Made by a program: the position numbers and the translations under genes. Under the pieces are notes generated by a model that made no database searches, was not told the DNA's origin, and saw only the letters and a program-made list of their open reading frames with translations. A stretch of DNA of 64,000 bases from Gammaproteobacteria bacterium (GTDB lineage Bacteria; Pseudomonadota; Gammaproteobacteria; Pseudomonadales; Halieaceae): positions 1-64,000 of the forward strand of contig JAUIMF010000007.1 in the NCBI GenBank assembly GCA_030433415.1, written 5' to 3'. This document shows, one piece after another, positions 44,165 through 53,887 of this stretch (position 1 is its first letter; every line of letters begins with the position of its first letter).

Positions 44165-45613
44165 GCGTCCGGCGCGGCGACCAAAAAACGTCGCGTCACC
44201 CACCGACAGGCCCGACGCATAACCATCCCCCCGCCGGGGCACCCCCGCCGTTGTGCGACCCGCTGCAAACAAACCGGGGATAGCACTTCCATCGTCCCGC
44301 AGCACCTGACCGTCGACCGTGGTTACCAGGCCTCCCAGCGTGAAGTGCGGCACGAAGGCCCCGTGACCCGGCGTGCAGTCCAGCGCCGCATAGGGCGGCT
44401 CAAGTACGCGAAGGTAGCGGGGGTCCTTGTGGTAGGCCGGGTCTTCATCGCGAGCGGCGCATTCGTTGTAGCGTTGTAGCGTTTGCACCAATGACCCTGT
44501 CGGCAGACCCAGCTCGCCCTCCAATTCCTCCACCGTCTCTCCCGTGCCCGCAATCGGCGCGTTCAGATACGGTGGCGGTTTGAACTCATCCCAGACCGAG
44601 AAGACCAGAAAGCTGCGACCCTCACGCTGCGCCATGGCCTTGGCACCGACGCGACCGTGATAGCAGTCTTCATTGATAAAGCGCTGCCCTTCGGCGTTGA
44701 CAAAAATGCCTTCGGTCAACGGTACCGGCGGATAGAAGGCCAGGCTGATGAAGCCCTCGTGCATGTTCTCTACCGCGGCCCCCAGGCCCTGGCCCATAAG
44801 AATTCCACTGCCCATGTCACCGGGATTACCAGTCTTGATGGTGCCCCGGGCCTTCAGCGCCGGTGCATAGTGCTCAAGCATGGCATCGTTCATGACAAAG
44901 CCGCCCGCGCAGAGCACCGCGCCCCGTCGCACGCGCAGCGTGTGCTCCTTAAGGTCGCGCCGGTAGACCAGACCCACGACGCCCTGACCATCCGTGACCA
45001 GGCGCAGCACCCGTGACTCCAGCAACACATCGATCTGACGGTCGCCAATACGCGACGCCAGCGTATCCATGAGCAGGGGGCCACCGTTGTCCCCCTCGAC
45101 CTGCAGGTTGTGCCCCCTGGGGCATGGCATGGCAAGGTCGCGATAGGGCCAGGACGTCTCACTTCCGGTGTACAGCAGGCAATCATCGGTCAGTGCCATG
45201 ACCGCTCGCTCATCCAGAAATGAGCGTTTGAAGGGCACACCCAGTTCCTCGAGCCAGGCAAAGTGCGCAGCGGCGCCCTCACAGTAGGCCGTGATCTTGT
45301 CCATGGGAGCGTTATCGCCCGCGCTCTCGCGCAGATAGCTCACCATATCTGCAGTCTCATCGTGAAATCCGCAGGCCTGCTGCACGGCGGTACCGCCGTT
45401 GCCGCCAAGATACAACTCAGCGCTCGACAAACGGGTAGAACCACCGCCTTCGGAAGCCAGATCCAGCAGCACCACGCTCGCCCCCTGATCGGCGGCCTCG
45501 ATGGCCGCACAGGCGCCGGCACCACCGAAACCCACGATCGCCACATCGGTTTCGTGATCCCAATGGTCGATGTCGGCGCTGGAAAGCGGGGCGATGGGAT
45601 CAGACGCGGGCAT
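44141..45613 (-). CDS. FAD-binding dehydrogenase, short KstD/fumarate-reductase-flavoprotein type
   Basis: A 490-residue flavoprotein: FAD loop GFGGAGACAAIEAAD (about 29-43), LLDLASEGGGSTRLSSAELYLGG, then GGFVMNDAMLEHY and C-terminal LFAAGRTTAGVPRRGDGYASGLSVGDA, the FAD-closing segment. It belongs to the succinate dehydrogenase/fumarate reductase flavoprotein superfamily that includes ketosteroid dehydrogenases, but the KstD-type PGDxGTKGG block is reduced to PHFTLGGLVTT. Probably a second steroid dehydrogenase with different bond specificity. Divergent from the ChsH-like gene; 24-nt convergent overlap with the MFS gene. Confidence 0.8.
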   Translation of the reverse strand: MPASDPIAPLSSADIDHWDHETDVAIVGFGGAGACAAIEAADQGASVVLLDLASEGGGSTRLSSAELYLGGNGGTAVQQACGFHDETADMVSYLRESAGDNAPMDKITAYCEGAAAHFAWLEELGVPFKRSFLDERAVMALTDDCLLYTGSETSWPYRDLAMPCPRGHNLQVEGDNGGPLLMDTLASRIGDRQIDVLLESRVLRLVTDGQGVVGLVYRRDLKEHTLRVRRGAVLCAGGFVMNDAMLEHYAPALKARGTIKTGNPGDMGSGILMGQGLGAAVENMHEGFISLAFYPPVPLTEGIFVNAEGQRFINEDCYHGRVGAKAMAQREGRSFLVFSVWDEFKPPPYLNAPIAGTGETVEELEGELGLPTGSLVQTLQRYNECAARDEDPAYHKDPRYLRVLEPPYAALDCTPGHGAFVPHFTLGGLVTTVDGQVLRDDGSAIPGLFAAGRTTAGVPRRGDGYASGLSVGDATFFGRRAGRSAALRSA

Positions 45614-45771
45614 CTTGCGGACTCCGGGAGAGATTGTTGCGCATCATAGGGCGGCACTCCGCTACCCGAGTAGTCCGACTGGCTTAGGAAAAGCAACCGG
45701 TAAAAAGCGCAGCAACAGGCGCCCGTGCTTTACCATCGCGGCACCAGAATCTGATCCCATAGGAGCCCCCG

Positions 45772-46779
45772 ATGAGTGAAGCCACCACCGATAAGGTCCG
45801 CGAAGAGGTTGAACGATTTGTCGGCCGTCGCCTGGGACCCTACCTGAGCTACAACGCGGTCAGCCGGGCGCAGATCTGGCAGTGGTGCTCGGCCTTGAGT
45901 GACGCCAACCCGCGGTATCTGCCCGAAAATGGCGCCCCTGCAGTGGCGCCTCCGGCCATGATGCAGGCGTGGACCATGCGGGACTCCCATTTTCGCTACG
46001 CCCCCGGCTCCGTCAGCGACGAGCCGTTTGAGGTGCTCGCTGTGCTCCGGGAACTGGGCTATGGGGCCAACGTGGCGGTCAGCTATGACATCAAATTTCA
46101 TCGTTACATTGGTGAAAACGATCGCGTGCACAGCTACAGCACCGTCGCCCACATCACCGAACTGAAGCAGACCGCGCTGGGCGAAGGTTATTTTGTGACG
46201 GAGCGAGCGGAGTACTTCGACCAGACTGACACGGCGTTCGCCGAAGCCACCATCAGCTATTTTGCCTACAGACCTGCCGCAGGCGCTGGTGAGGGCGAAG
46301 GCGACTCGAACAGTGCAAAAAGGGATGCACCTGCCTCATCGGAATCCGGTGCGTTAACCTGCAACACGGGCCCGATGCCCACGGTGGCCGAGGGTGATGA
46401 ACTTCCACCATTGCCGATCCCCATCACAGCCACGCTGATCGTAGCAGGCGCCGTGGCTTCACAGGACTTCACCGAGGTACACCACGACTACGCCGCCGCC
46501 CGCGAGGCCGGCATGAACGATATTTTCATGAATATTCTGACCACCTGCGGGCTGTGCGCCCGCTACCTGACCGACTGGGCCGGCCCTCAGGCGCGCCTCG
46601 AGACCCTGAGTTTTCGCCTTTTTGCACCCAACACGCCGGGCGACTGCATGCGTTTCACCGGCGCCGTGGAATCGTTGGAGCAGACCCCTGACGCACGCCG
46701 TGCCGATATTGCCTTCAAAGGTAGTAACAGCTTCGGACTGCACGTGGCGGGCAAGGCCCGACTCTGCACGGAGCACTGA
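45772..46779 (+). CDS. Fused ChsH2-type/ChsH1-type enoyl-CoA hydratase
   Basis: A 335-residue two-hot-dog protein. Residues 1-168 resemble the MaoC-like N-terminal half of ChsH2 (WCSALSDANPRYL, SYDIKFHRYIGENDRVHSYS). After a Gly/Glu/Ser-rich linker (~169-205), residues ~205-335 closely match ChsH1: ASQDFTEVHHDYAAAREAGMNDIFMNILTTCGLCARYLTDWAGP (quoted in part). The catalytic pair is Asp232/His237, the equivalent of ChsH1 Asp29/His34 by my alignment. In M. tuberculosis these are two chains, and ChsH2 also carries DUF35; here DUF35 is separate at 27975-28424. It should hydrate the side-chain enoyl-CoA made by a ChsE-type ACAD before Ltp2 cleavage. Confidence 0.87.
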   Translation: MSEATTDKVREEVERFVGRRLGPYLSYNAVSRAQIWQWCSALSDANPRYLPENGAPAVAPPAMMQAWTMRDSHFRYAPGSVSDEPFEVLAVLRELGYGANVAVSYDIKFHRYIGENDRVHSYSTVAHITELKQTALGEGYFVTERAEYFDQTDTAFAEATISYFAYRPAAGAGEGEGDSNSAKRDAPASSESGALTCNTGPMPTVAEGDELPPLPIPITATLIVAGAVASQDFTEVHHDYAAAREAGMNDIFMNILTTCGLCARYLTDWAGPQARLETLSFRLFAPNTPGDCMRFTGAVESLEQTPDARRADIAFKGSNSFGLHVAGKARLCTEH

Positions 46780-46972
46780 TCCGCAACCCGGGATACGCGG
46801 CTCACGAATTCCGTCGGAGGGTGCCGGTTTGGAAGTAATACATTCGGAGTAGGCGCCGCCCAAGGGTATTTGGATAGCATCCGCCTCGCTATAAGCAATA
46901 ACAGCCAGATCACTGGCCCCATAAATCTGCCGACACCAGCGAGGTCCGGCGCGATTAGCGAGAGGGAAACCC

Positions 46973-49483
46973 ATGCCCGCACCCAACTTTGTTTCACGCC
47001 CACTGGCCATGGTGGTATCCGCCGCCAGCCTCAGCCTGCTTTCGGGAACCCTGGCTGCACCACTGGCCACCGCGCAGGACAGCAATGTGCTCGAAGAAGT
47101 CATTGTGACTGCGCAAAAACGCGCCGAATCCCTGCAGGATACGGCGCTGGCAATCACCGCGCTGAGCGAAACCATGATCGAACAACGGGGGCTGCGAAAC
47201 TCCCAGGACCTCATCGGCGAATTGCCGGGTATCGGCGGTTTTGACTCCCCCGGGTCCAAAGGTAGTGCGTCGGTGACCGTTCGCGGTATCGCAGGCGGCT
47301 CGCCGGGTAACGTATCTCTGGATCCCGCCGTGGCTCTTTATCTGGATGGCGTGTTCCTCGGTAAGATGACCGCCTCCGCGATGGACGTGGTGGAACTCGA
47401 ACGGGTTGAAGTGCTGCGGGGCCCCCAGGGCACGCTGTATGGCCGCAACTCAACCGGTGGCGCCATCAACTTCATTTCACGTAAGCCCACGGGCGAGTTT
47501 GGCCTGCGCGCCACCGGCACTGTCGGTGATTACGACCTCTACGGTGCCAAACTGAACCTCGATCTACCCGCGATGGGTAATATCGGCGAAGGCATGGGCC
47601 AGGTTGCTGTCAGCCTCGGCGCGTCCATTCGCAAGCGCGATGCCTTCTTTGACAATACGGACCCGTCGAAAGATGGCTTCGATGACACGGATCGCGAAGG
47701 CTACCGCCTTGCCGTGCGCTGGATGCCTACCGAGAATCTGACGGCGGATTACGCTTTTGACTACAACGAACTGAACGAGTCCAACCAGCTCATACAGGTC
47801 GTCGGCTTCACGCCCCTGGATCCCGGTGGTCAATTCAGCCGTGTCCTTGGTATGCAGGGCGCTCTTTTCCAGGCCAGCCAATGGGCACAGATTCCAGGCA
47901 CGGATCCGCGCATTACAGAGCGATGGATTCCCTCGTTAATGCAGACCATCGCTGACTACCAGGCGGCCGAGGCCCAGGGCGAGGGTCGCGTCGACCAGGG
48001 TGGTGCCGACTTTGCCCCCTTTACCGAGGCGGAAGTGACCTCGCACACGCTGACGCTGGAGTACAACTGGGAGAACGTCACGCTGCGTTCCATCACCGGC
48101 TACCGGGATGTCGAGAACTACTCATTTGGCGATCTTGAAGACATCGATAGCACCATTGGTGCCAACGGCGTCGGCAGCTACAGTGATCTGGTACACCTGA
48201 CGCTGCAGGCCCTGTATGGCCCCTCATCAGGCTTTGCCTATCCCTTCCTTGACAGCTTTTGGGACGCTATCGACAACGTCGGTGCGTACCACTCCAAGCA
48301 GGATACAGGCACTGACTACGAGCAGTTCAGCCAGGAATTCAACCTGATCGGCTCCACAGATTCTCTGGACTATGTATTGGGCCTGTACTGGTTTGAAGAC
48401 GAGGCGGAATACCGTCGCCGCGCGGTATTCGCCGCGCCGCTCAATGGCACCGGCGGTCAGTTCTACGACAACCGGACTGATGCCTGGGCAGTGTTTGGGC
48501 AGGCCACCTGGAAAATGACTGATGCCTGGAGCCTCACCGCCGGTCTGCGCTACACGCGAGAAACCAAAGAGGTCGACTACGACTACGAAGCCAATCTCAC
48601 ACCATTTGGCTTTACTCCGGCGCGTCAGTCGAGCCTTGACGAGGACTTCAGCAACGTCACGGGTGAACTCACCGTGGCCTATCAGGCTACCGACGACATG
48701 AATCTGTATGCACGCTTCGCACGCGGCTACCGCTCGGGCGGGTTCAATGGCGAAGTCTTCGAAAACGCATTTGACGAAGAAACCGTGGACAGCTTCGAAG
48801 TGGGCATCAAGAGTGACTGGCTGGATGGCCGCATGCGCGTCAATGCCAACCTCTGGACTTACACCTACGAAGACCTGCAGGTCAGCCAGATTCTCACCGA
48901 CGGTGGCGCAGCAACTTCGCTCCTGACCAACGCTGGTGAGGCGGAGCGCTGGGGCTTCGAACTCGAGACCGCCTACCTGATCACCCCGGACCTGCTTCTG
49001 AATCTCAGCTATTCGCACATCGATGGCGATTTCGAGGAGTTCCCCGACGTGTGTGGCACGACGGATCCAACCAACTGCCTCACGGGCGAGAACTTCGCAA
49101 AGCGGGCTCAGTCTCCCGATGACATGCTGAGTGTCAGCGTGGACTGGAGCATCGCGGACCTGGGCTTTGCCCAGCTCACAGCCTACGTACAGGCCAACTG
49201 GCAGAGCGAATGGTACGAAACCGCTCTCTGGCAGGCCGTGGTTTCAGGTCAACCCGTGATCTACGACCACCAGGTCATGGACGAACGCACCATTGTGAAC
49301 GGTCGCATCAATCTCGAAGGCATCAAGGTTGGCGACGGTACGCTGCGCGCGTCCCTCTGGGGTCGTAACCTGACGGATGACGACTACCCGACCTTCGGCA
49401 TCAACTACGGTGGACTGGGTCCGATCGCGGAGCAGTACGGCGCGCCGCGTATGTGGGGCATCGATGTGACCTACGAGTACTGA
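46973..49483 (+). CDS. TonB-dependent outer-membrane receptor
   Basis: An 836-residue receptor. A signal peptide (to about residue 35, ATAQD) is followed by the TonB box EEVIVTAQKR (41-50) and a plug domain with VRGIAGG and VEVLRGPQGTLYGRNSTGGAINFISRKP, a large beta-barrel and a terminal aromatic residue (VTYEY). The EVIVTAQKR-type box and lack of siderophore motifs are common in receptors for hydrophobic or carbon substrates in sphingomonads and marine gammaproteobacteria. The position within the steroid region suggests steroid or bile-acid uptake. GAGAGGGAAA precedes ATG 46973, and a strong terminator follows. Confidence 0.92.
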   Translation: MPAPNFVSRPLAMVVSAASLSLLSGTLAAPLATAQDSNVLEEVIVTAQKRAESLQDTALAITALSETMIEQRGLRNSQDLIGELPGIGGFDSPGSKGSASVTVRGIAGGSPGNVSLDPAVALYLDGVFLGKMTASAMDVVELERVEVLRGPQGTLYGRNSTGGAINFISRKPTGEFGLRATGTVGDYDLYGAKLNLDLPAMGNIGEGMGQVAVSLGASIRKRDAFFDNTDPSKDGFDDTDREGYRLAVRWMPTENLTADYAFDYNELNESNQLIQVVGFTPLDPGGQFSRVLGMQGALFQASQWAQIPGTDPRITERWIPSLMQTIADYQAAEAQGEGRVDQGGADFAPFTEAEVTSHTLTLEYNWENVTLRSITGYRDVENYSFGDLEDIDSTIGANGVGSYSDLVHLTLQALYGPSSGFAYPFLDSFWDAIDNVGAYHSKQDTGTDYEQFSQEFNLIGSTDSLDYVLGLYWFEDEAEYRRRAVFAAPLNGTGGQFYDNRTDAWAVFGQATWKMTDAWSLTAGLRYTRETKEVDYDYEANLTPFGFTPARQSSLDEDFSNVTGELTVAYQATDDMNLYARFARGYRSGGFNGEVFENAFDEETVDSFEVGIKSDWLDGRMRVNANLWTYTYEDLQVSQILTDGGAATSLLTNAGEAERWGFELETAYLITPDLLLNLSYSHIDGDFEEFPDVCGTTDPTNCLTGENFAKRAQSPDDMLSVSVDWSIADLGFAQLTAYVQANWQSEWYETALWQAVVSGQPVIYDHQVMDERTIVNGRINLEGIKVGDGTLRASLWGRNLTDDDYPTFGINYGGLGPIAEQYGAPRMWGIDVTYEY

Positions 49484-49506
49484 TTCCACTCTCTTTCGAG
49501 CTGCTG

Positions 49507-49531
49507 GCGCCGCTCTGCGGCGCTTTTTTTT
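49507..49531 (+). terminator. Rho-independent terminator of the TonB receptor gene
   Basis: A 7-bp perfect stem GCGCCGC/GCGGCGC (49507-49513 and 49517-49523) with a TCT loop, followed by eight T residues (49524-49531), 24 nt after the stop codon. Confidence 0.9.
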
Positions 49532-49588
49532 GCCTGCTAAAAAATTGGCCGCTTTCTAAAGAAGAGGATCTGACCAGCGTGTAATCTG

Positions 49589-50014
49589 CTACGGGGACGA
49601 GAAGAGGGGCTCAATAATGTGGCGCCCGTGGGGGCTGCCATCGGGATTGTGGGAAACGAGCCACTCCCCTTGCCGGGAGATAGCACCGCATCGGGGCTCG
49701 GTGATTACTGCGTCTTCCGCGGCATCAATCAATACGCAGCGTTGATCGGCTTTGGCATACCAGCGCCCCGTCACGCGACCATGGCGCTCACCATGGCGCC
49801 ATTCGCTGACAAAGCGGCCATTGGCATACCACCGATTGGTGGCGGTTGTACCCGGAGCATCCAGCAGTACGGCCTGGTCACGCACGTCGGCAAAACGCAG
49901 ACGTATCTCGTCAGTGTCCAGATACCTGGGACCCGAACCGGCGCACGCGCAAGCCCCTAACTTTACTGCGCAAAGTATGGTGCCAAGATACGGCCATCGT
50001 TTACCGCGGCTCAC
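49589..50014 (-). CDS. Putative lipoprotein of unknown function
   Basis: A 141-residue protein starting at GTG 50014 in a GTGA overlap with the stop of the DUF1214 fragment. The N-terminus is basic then hydrophobic with lipobox LGAC, followed by ACAGSG, so lipid attachment is likely. The mature part is rich in Trp/Arg/Gly, with two related strands, NRWYANGRFVSEWRHGERHG and GRWYAKADQRCVLID, reminiscent of MORN-like or toxin-antidote repeats but too short to classify. Four further cysteines or Cys-containing strands suggest an exported, possibly disulfide-bonded domain. Not recognised. Confidence 0.6.
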   Translation of the reverse strand: MSRGKRWPYLGTILCAVKLGACACAGSGPRYLDTDEIRLRFADVRDQAVLLDAPGTTATNRWYANGRFVSEWRHGERHGRVTGRWYAKADQRCVLIDAAEDAVITEPRCGAISRQGEWLVSHNPDGSPHGRHIIEPLFSSP

Positions 50015-51290
50015 GGCGCCCAGCGCACCGCGGCATGGCGACGGCGCCGCTCCAGAAGCTCGCGGCGCTGCTCAGCCGTTACCCGCACCGCATCCTCCGG
50101 CAAATACTGATGAAGCGACGCCCGGTCGACTAATTTGAGCACGGGGTCCCGCGCTTCGCTCGCGCCCTGCAGGCGAAACAGCAACGAGCCCTCGGGGTGA
50201 CCCGTGGGATCAAGCCAATTGGCAAGTCCCGGGTCTTCGTGGGCGATGACAAACCGAAACACACCATCCGGATCCGCGACAGCCTGACTACTGTTGTAAC
50301 TGCTCAGATGATTGATGTAATCCAGCGACTCCCACCAGGCATTGGCCAGCTGCACGCTCCACAGTTGCGCCGCGGGCGGCTGCCACTCGATGAGCAGCGC
50401 CTTGTCCGGCGGCACATCGAACCATGATGTGCCGTAGAGATTCGTTGACAAACCCTGTCCGGGTGCCGCCATCAGCGTTACCTGGTTTCGGCGATGATCC
50501 CGAATCCGCTCCACCAGCGGCTGCCACTGGGTTGTGCGACCAACGAAGCCTTTCAGTACACAAGCATTCCCTCCGCTGTGGCCATGGTTAGCGGCGCGGT
50601 CTGCGGTGCCTGCAGATCGTCGAGGGTATAGGTACCGGGAGCTTCAACATCCCAGTCGGCAAAATACTCGCGCAGCAGCAGGTAATCCGTGCCTTCGCGC
50701 ATCGGCAGCCAGGGTCCAGTCCAATCCTGAGGGCGATCCTTCGAAACCATGATTTCAAAGTGCCCGTTTTCGTCGACCGGCAGTTGATCGCCGGTCAGCG
50801 AATCAAAGGATGCGTACGGCGCCGCCATGCGCACCGCCTGTACGGCGAAGAGGCGCACATCGCCGGCTTTGCCCCGCAGCAGATAGCGGCGCTGCCCGTC
50901 CACAGGGGCAATCAGGTATTTTACGTCGGCCCCATCCAGAGCCCACTTGTTGATGGTCGTAGCGTCAACGCGCAGCAGCGGTGGCTGACCGGGCTGCCTG
51001 ATCATCGTACGGGTGATGGCGGTACTGAGCTGCTGCAACAGGTACGGCAGGGCCTCGGCCTCATCGATGGCATGGGGCTGGGGGTAGTCCCGCAGCACGG
51101 CGACGCCCGCCGCCTCCAGCTCTGCAGTGAATGCGCGCCAGGCCTGGATGGCACTCGAATCCATCGCATCCGGTTCACTGGCACCCAGCGTTGCGGACAC
51201 CATTGTCAGCAAGGCCAGAACAGCGGCAGGCAACAGCGTTCTGCGATACACGCTCGATATCACATCGTTAGCGGACTGCACCGCCCCCAT
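50011..51290 (-). pseudogene. Frameshifted DUF1214-domain protein
   Basis: Two ORFs together cover one DUF1214-family protein. The 5' part, from ATG 51290 to a stop at 50553, has a signal peptide (LLPAAVLALLTMVSATLGAS) and the DUF1214 N-terminal half (NKWALDGADVKYLIAPVDGQRRYLLRG). The 3' part continues in the -1 frame, already open upstream of 50553 (about NACVLKGFVGRTTQWQP), and carries the C-terminal half (LSTNLYGTSWFDVPPDKALLIEW, FRFVIAHEDPGLANWLD, quoted in part). The intact paralogue at 54835-56211 has both halves in one frame. A one-base loss between about 50550 and 50580 explains it; a sequencing error or recoding is possible. No slippery heptamer is obvious. Confidence 0.7.
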
Positions 51291-52026
51291 CCACCGATAG
51301 TATCTGGCCCGTAATAAACGAAGCCCGCTCCGAACACAGAAACACCACCGCCTGGGCGATTTCTTCGGGCTCACCCAGACGATTCATGACCGCCGCCCGC
51401 TCCAGGCCGGGCTTCTTGTCTGGCTCGGCCTCAAAATACGCTTCGAGCCCCGGGGTACGCACCACGCCAGGCGATACCGCATTGATACGTAAGTTCTTTG
51501 CACCGTACTCCGCCGCCGAACTCTTCGTCAGCAGATTCACACCGCTTTTGGCAGCGGCGTAAGCGGTATTGAAGGCCTGCCCGCGCAGGGATGCATTGGA
51601 CGAAATATTCACGATGGCTCCACCGCCGTTGGCCAGCATCGCCGGTATCTCGTACTTCATGCACAACCAGGTATTGGTGAGGCACATGGCGAGGGTCTGA
51701 TCGAAGACCTCGCGGGAATATTCGTGAATGGGGCCAGAGCCACGACTGAGGGCAGCTGAGTTACAGGCGATATCAAGGCGCCCCCACTTGTCCACGGCCG
51801 CCTGCACCATACCCGCAACGGCGCCCTCGTCTGACACGTCAGCGGCCACAAACAGGGCTTCGCCACCAGCGGCCTCGATGAGAGCAACGGTCTCTTCGCC
51901 CGACGCGGTATTGAAATCGCTGACCAGCACCCGAGCCCCCTCAGCGGCAAAAGCCTGGGCGATGGCCCGGCCAATGCCCTGGCCACTGCCTGTCACCAGC
52001 CCCACCTTTGCATCGAGTAATCCCAT
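51268..52026 (-). CDS. Classical SDR family oxidoreductase
   Basis: A 252-residue FabG-like SDR with VTGSGQGIGRAIA, DVSDEGAVAGMV, catalytic Ser in NISSNASLRG and Tyr/Lys in YAAAKSG, and the C-terminal SVDGGGAVR. An Asp in VLVSDFN suggests NAD preference. Members of this group include 7-alpha- and 3-beta-hydroxysteroid dehydrogenases, so a steroid alcohol is a reasonable substrate guess. It overlaps the start of the frameshifted DUF1214 gene by 23 nt. Divergent from the acyl-CoA synthetase gene. Confidence 0.83.
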   Translation of the reverse strand: MGLLDAKVGLVTGSGQGIGRAIAQAFAAEGARVLVSDFNTASGEETVALIEAAGGEALFVAADVSDEGAVAGMVQAAVDKWGRLDIACNSAALSRGSGPIHEYSREVFDQTLAMCLTNTWLCMKYEIPAMLANGGGAIVNISSNASLRGQAFNTAYAAAKSGVNLLTKSSAAEYGAKNLRINAVSPGVVRTPGLEAYFEAEPDKKPGLERAAVMNRLGEPEEIAQAVVFLCSERASFITGQILSVDGGGAVR

Positions 52027-52174
52027 AAAATCCGCTCCCGTGATTGCACCGCTACCGATAACACCACCACGGCCTGGCCGCAGCGGTCCCTGTCGTAAAT
52101 CCTAATCCGTTTTAAGGTGCCGACTCCTCGGCCGGATGGCCTAGTATCGGCGGATCAAAATAAGGAGAACTGCC

Positions 52175-53863
52175 ATGGCAGCCCACGATACCCAGTACCG
52201 CGAAGCCATCGCCCAACTCACGTCACCCGGCGCGCCCTTTGAAATCCATACCGTGGATGGCCTGCGCCGCTATCGCAATGCCCCCGCGACGCTGCCCCAG
52301 GCCCTCGATGCGGGACGCACCCATGGCGATGCGGAATTTGCGGTGTACGAGGGTGAGCGCTGGAGCTTCAACCGCGTCTTCGCCGAGGCCGATGCCGCCA
52401 GTGCCGCCCTGGCCGCGCGGGGGATCGGCAAGGGTGATCGCGTTGCCATTGCCATGCGCAACTATCCCGAGTGGATGGTGGCGTTCATCGCCATTGCCAA
52501 CCTTGGCGCCGTCATCGTTCCGCTCAACAGCTGGGGTACGGCCGACGATATCGCCTATGGTCTCGAAGACTCCGGCTCCCAGCTGGTGATCTGCGATCAG
52601 CAACGCTTTGATGCGGTGCTCGAACGCGCCCCGGCGCTGGCAGAGACGGCAGTCATTGCCCGTCCCACGAACCCCGATCACCCGAATGCGTGGGCTGCGT
52701 TTATCGCGCCCTACACGGGGTCGGCAGCGCCAGAAGTGGAGCTCAGCGGATCCGATGTCGCAATGATCATGTACACCTCGGGCACGAGTGGCAAACCCAA
52801 GGGTGCGGTGTCAACGGGCGATGCCATCTGCCAGGCAGTATTCAATATGGAGTGCGCGCACATCGCCGCGGCCATGTGCAATGGCGAGAAGTTTGCGGCC
52901 ATGCTGGAGCGTGGTCATCCACCCACCGCGCTACTGGGGATTCCGCTCTTTCACAACAGCGGCTGTCACTCCCAGTTTTTGCTCAACCTTCGCGGCGGTC
53001 GCCGTCTGGTCATGATGTACAAGTGGTCGCCGCAGCAGGCGCTGGAGCTGATCGAGCGCGAACACATCACTACCATCGCCGCCGCCCCCGCCATGCTCAT
53101 CGCCCTGATGGAACATCCGGACTTTGAGCAGCGCGACACCAGCAGTCTGTTCGCCCTGGCTGCCGGGGGGGCCGCCACACCGCCGCTGGCATTCCGGCTG
53201 ATGGACGAGAAACTTCCCGGACATTTCTTTGGCACCGGCTGGGGTATGACCGAAACCAACGCCCAGGGCGTGTCCATCGCCGGCGAGCTGGTCCGCGAAA
53301 AACAGGGCAGCTCTGGTCGCCCCCATCCTATCGTGGATGTAGACGTGCGCGATGAAGAGGGCAACTCCCTTTCGACAGGCGAAACCGGCGAGCTGTGGCT
53401 GCGCACACCGACGGCGATCATCGAGTACTGGAACCGCCCCGAGGCCAACGCAAGCGACTTTGTGGATGGCTGGTACAGGACCGGCGATGTCGGCTATCAG
53501 GACGAGGATGGCTACGTATACCTGGCCGACCGTGCCAAGGACCTGATCATTCGCGGTGGCGAGAACATCTATCCCGTTGAGATCGAACATGCCCTGCTGG
53601 AGCACGAGGCTATTGCCGAAGCGGCCGTGGTTGGCGTACCCGACGAACGCATGGGCGAAAACGTCGGCTTGATTGTGCATCTGCACGACGGCGCGTCCCT
53701 CACAGACGATGATGTGATCGCCTATGCCCGTAGCAGACTCGCCGGCTACAAGGTGCCCAGCCATGTATTGATCCGCGACGAGGCCTTTCCAAGGAACGTC
53801 ACCGAGAAGGTGCTCAAGAAACCGCTCAGGGATGAATTGCTGGCAAGCATCGACGCGGACTGA
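52175..53863 (+). CDS. Acyl-CoA synthetase (AMP-binding, FadD-like)
   Basis: A 562-residue ANL-superfamily ligase. Core motifs are P-loop YTSGTSGKPKG (200-210), GTGWGMTETN, the hinge WYRTGDVGYQDEDGYVYLADRAKDLI (quoted in part) and the C-terminal catalytic Lys545 (NVTEKVLKK). It adenylates a carboxylic acid and transfers it to CoA. The context suggests a steroid with a carboxylated side chain or a HIP-like ring remnant (FadD17/19- or FadD3-like), but the specific substrate cannot be fixed from sequence. AAGGAG lies upstream of ATG 52175. It is a single-gene unit, divergent from the SDR gene. Confidence 0.9.
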   Translation: MAAHDTQYREAIAQLTSPGAPFEIHTVDGLRRYRNAPATLPQALDAGRTHGDAEFAVYEGERWSFNRVFAEADAASAALAARGIGKGDRVAIAMRNYPEWMVAFIAIANLGAVIVPLNSWGTADDIAYGLEDSGSQLVICDQQRFDAVLERAPALAETAVIARPTNPDHPNAWAAFIAPYTGSAAPEVELSGSDVAMIMYTSGTSGKPKGAVSTGDAICQAVFNMECAHIAAAMCNGEKFAAMLERGHPPTALLGIPLFHNSGCHSQFLLNLRGGRRLVMMYKWSPQQALELIEREHITTIAAAPAMLIALMEHPDFEQRDTSSLFALAAGGAATPPLAFRLMDEKLPGHFFGTGWGMTETNAQGVSIAGELVREKQGSSGRPHPIVDVDVRDEEGNSLSTGETGELWLRTPTAIIEYWNRPEANASDFVDGWYRTGDVGYQDEDGYVYLADRAKDLIIRGGENIYPVEIEHALLEHEAIAEAAVVGVPDERMGENVGLIVHLHDGASLTDDDVIAYARSRLAGYKVPSHVLIRDEAFPRNVTEKVLKKPLRDELLASIDAD

Positions 53864-53887
53864 AACCGGGCGTCAGCCGGACTCTGG

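Noticed and set aside
45699-45734. GGTAAA...TTTACC hairpin before the ChsH-like gene
   Set aside because: The arms are about 20 nt apart and interrupted; not convincing as operator or terminator.
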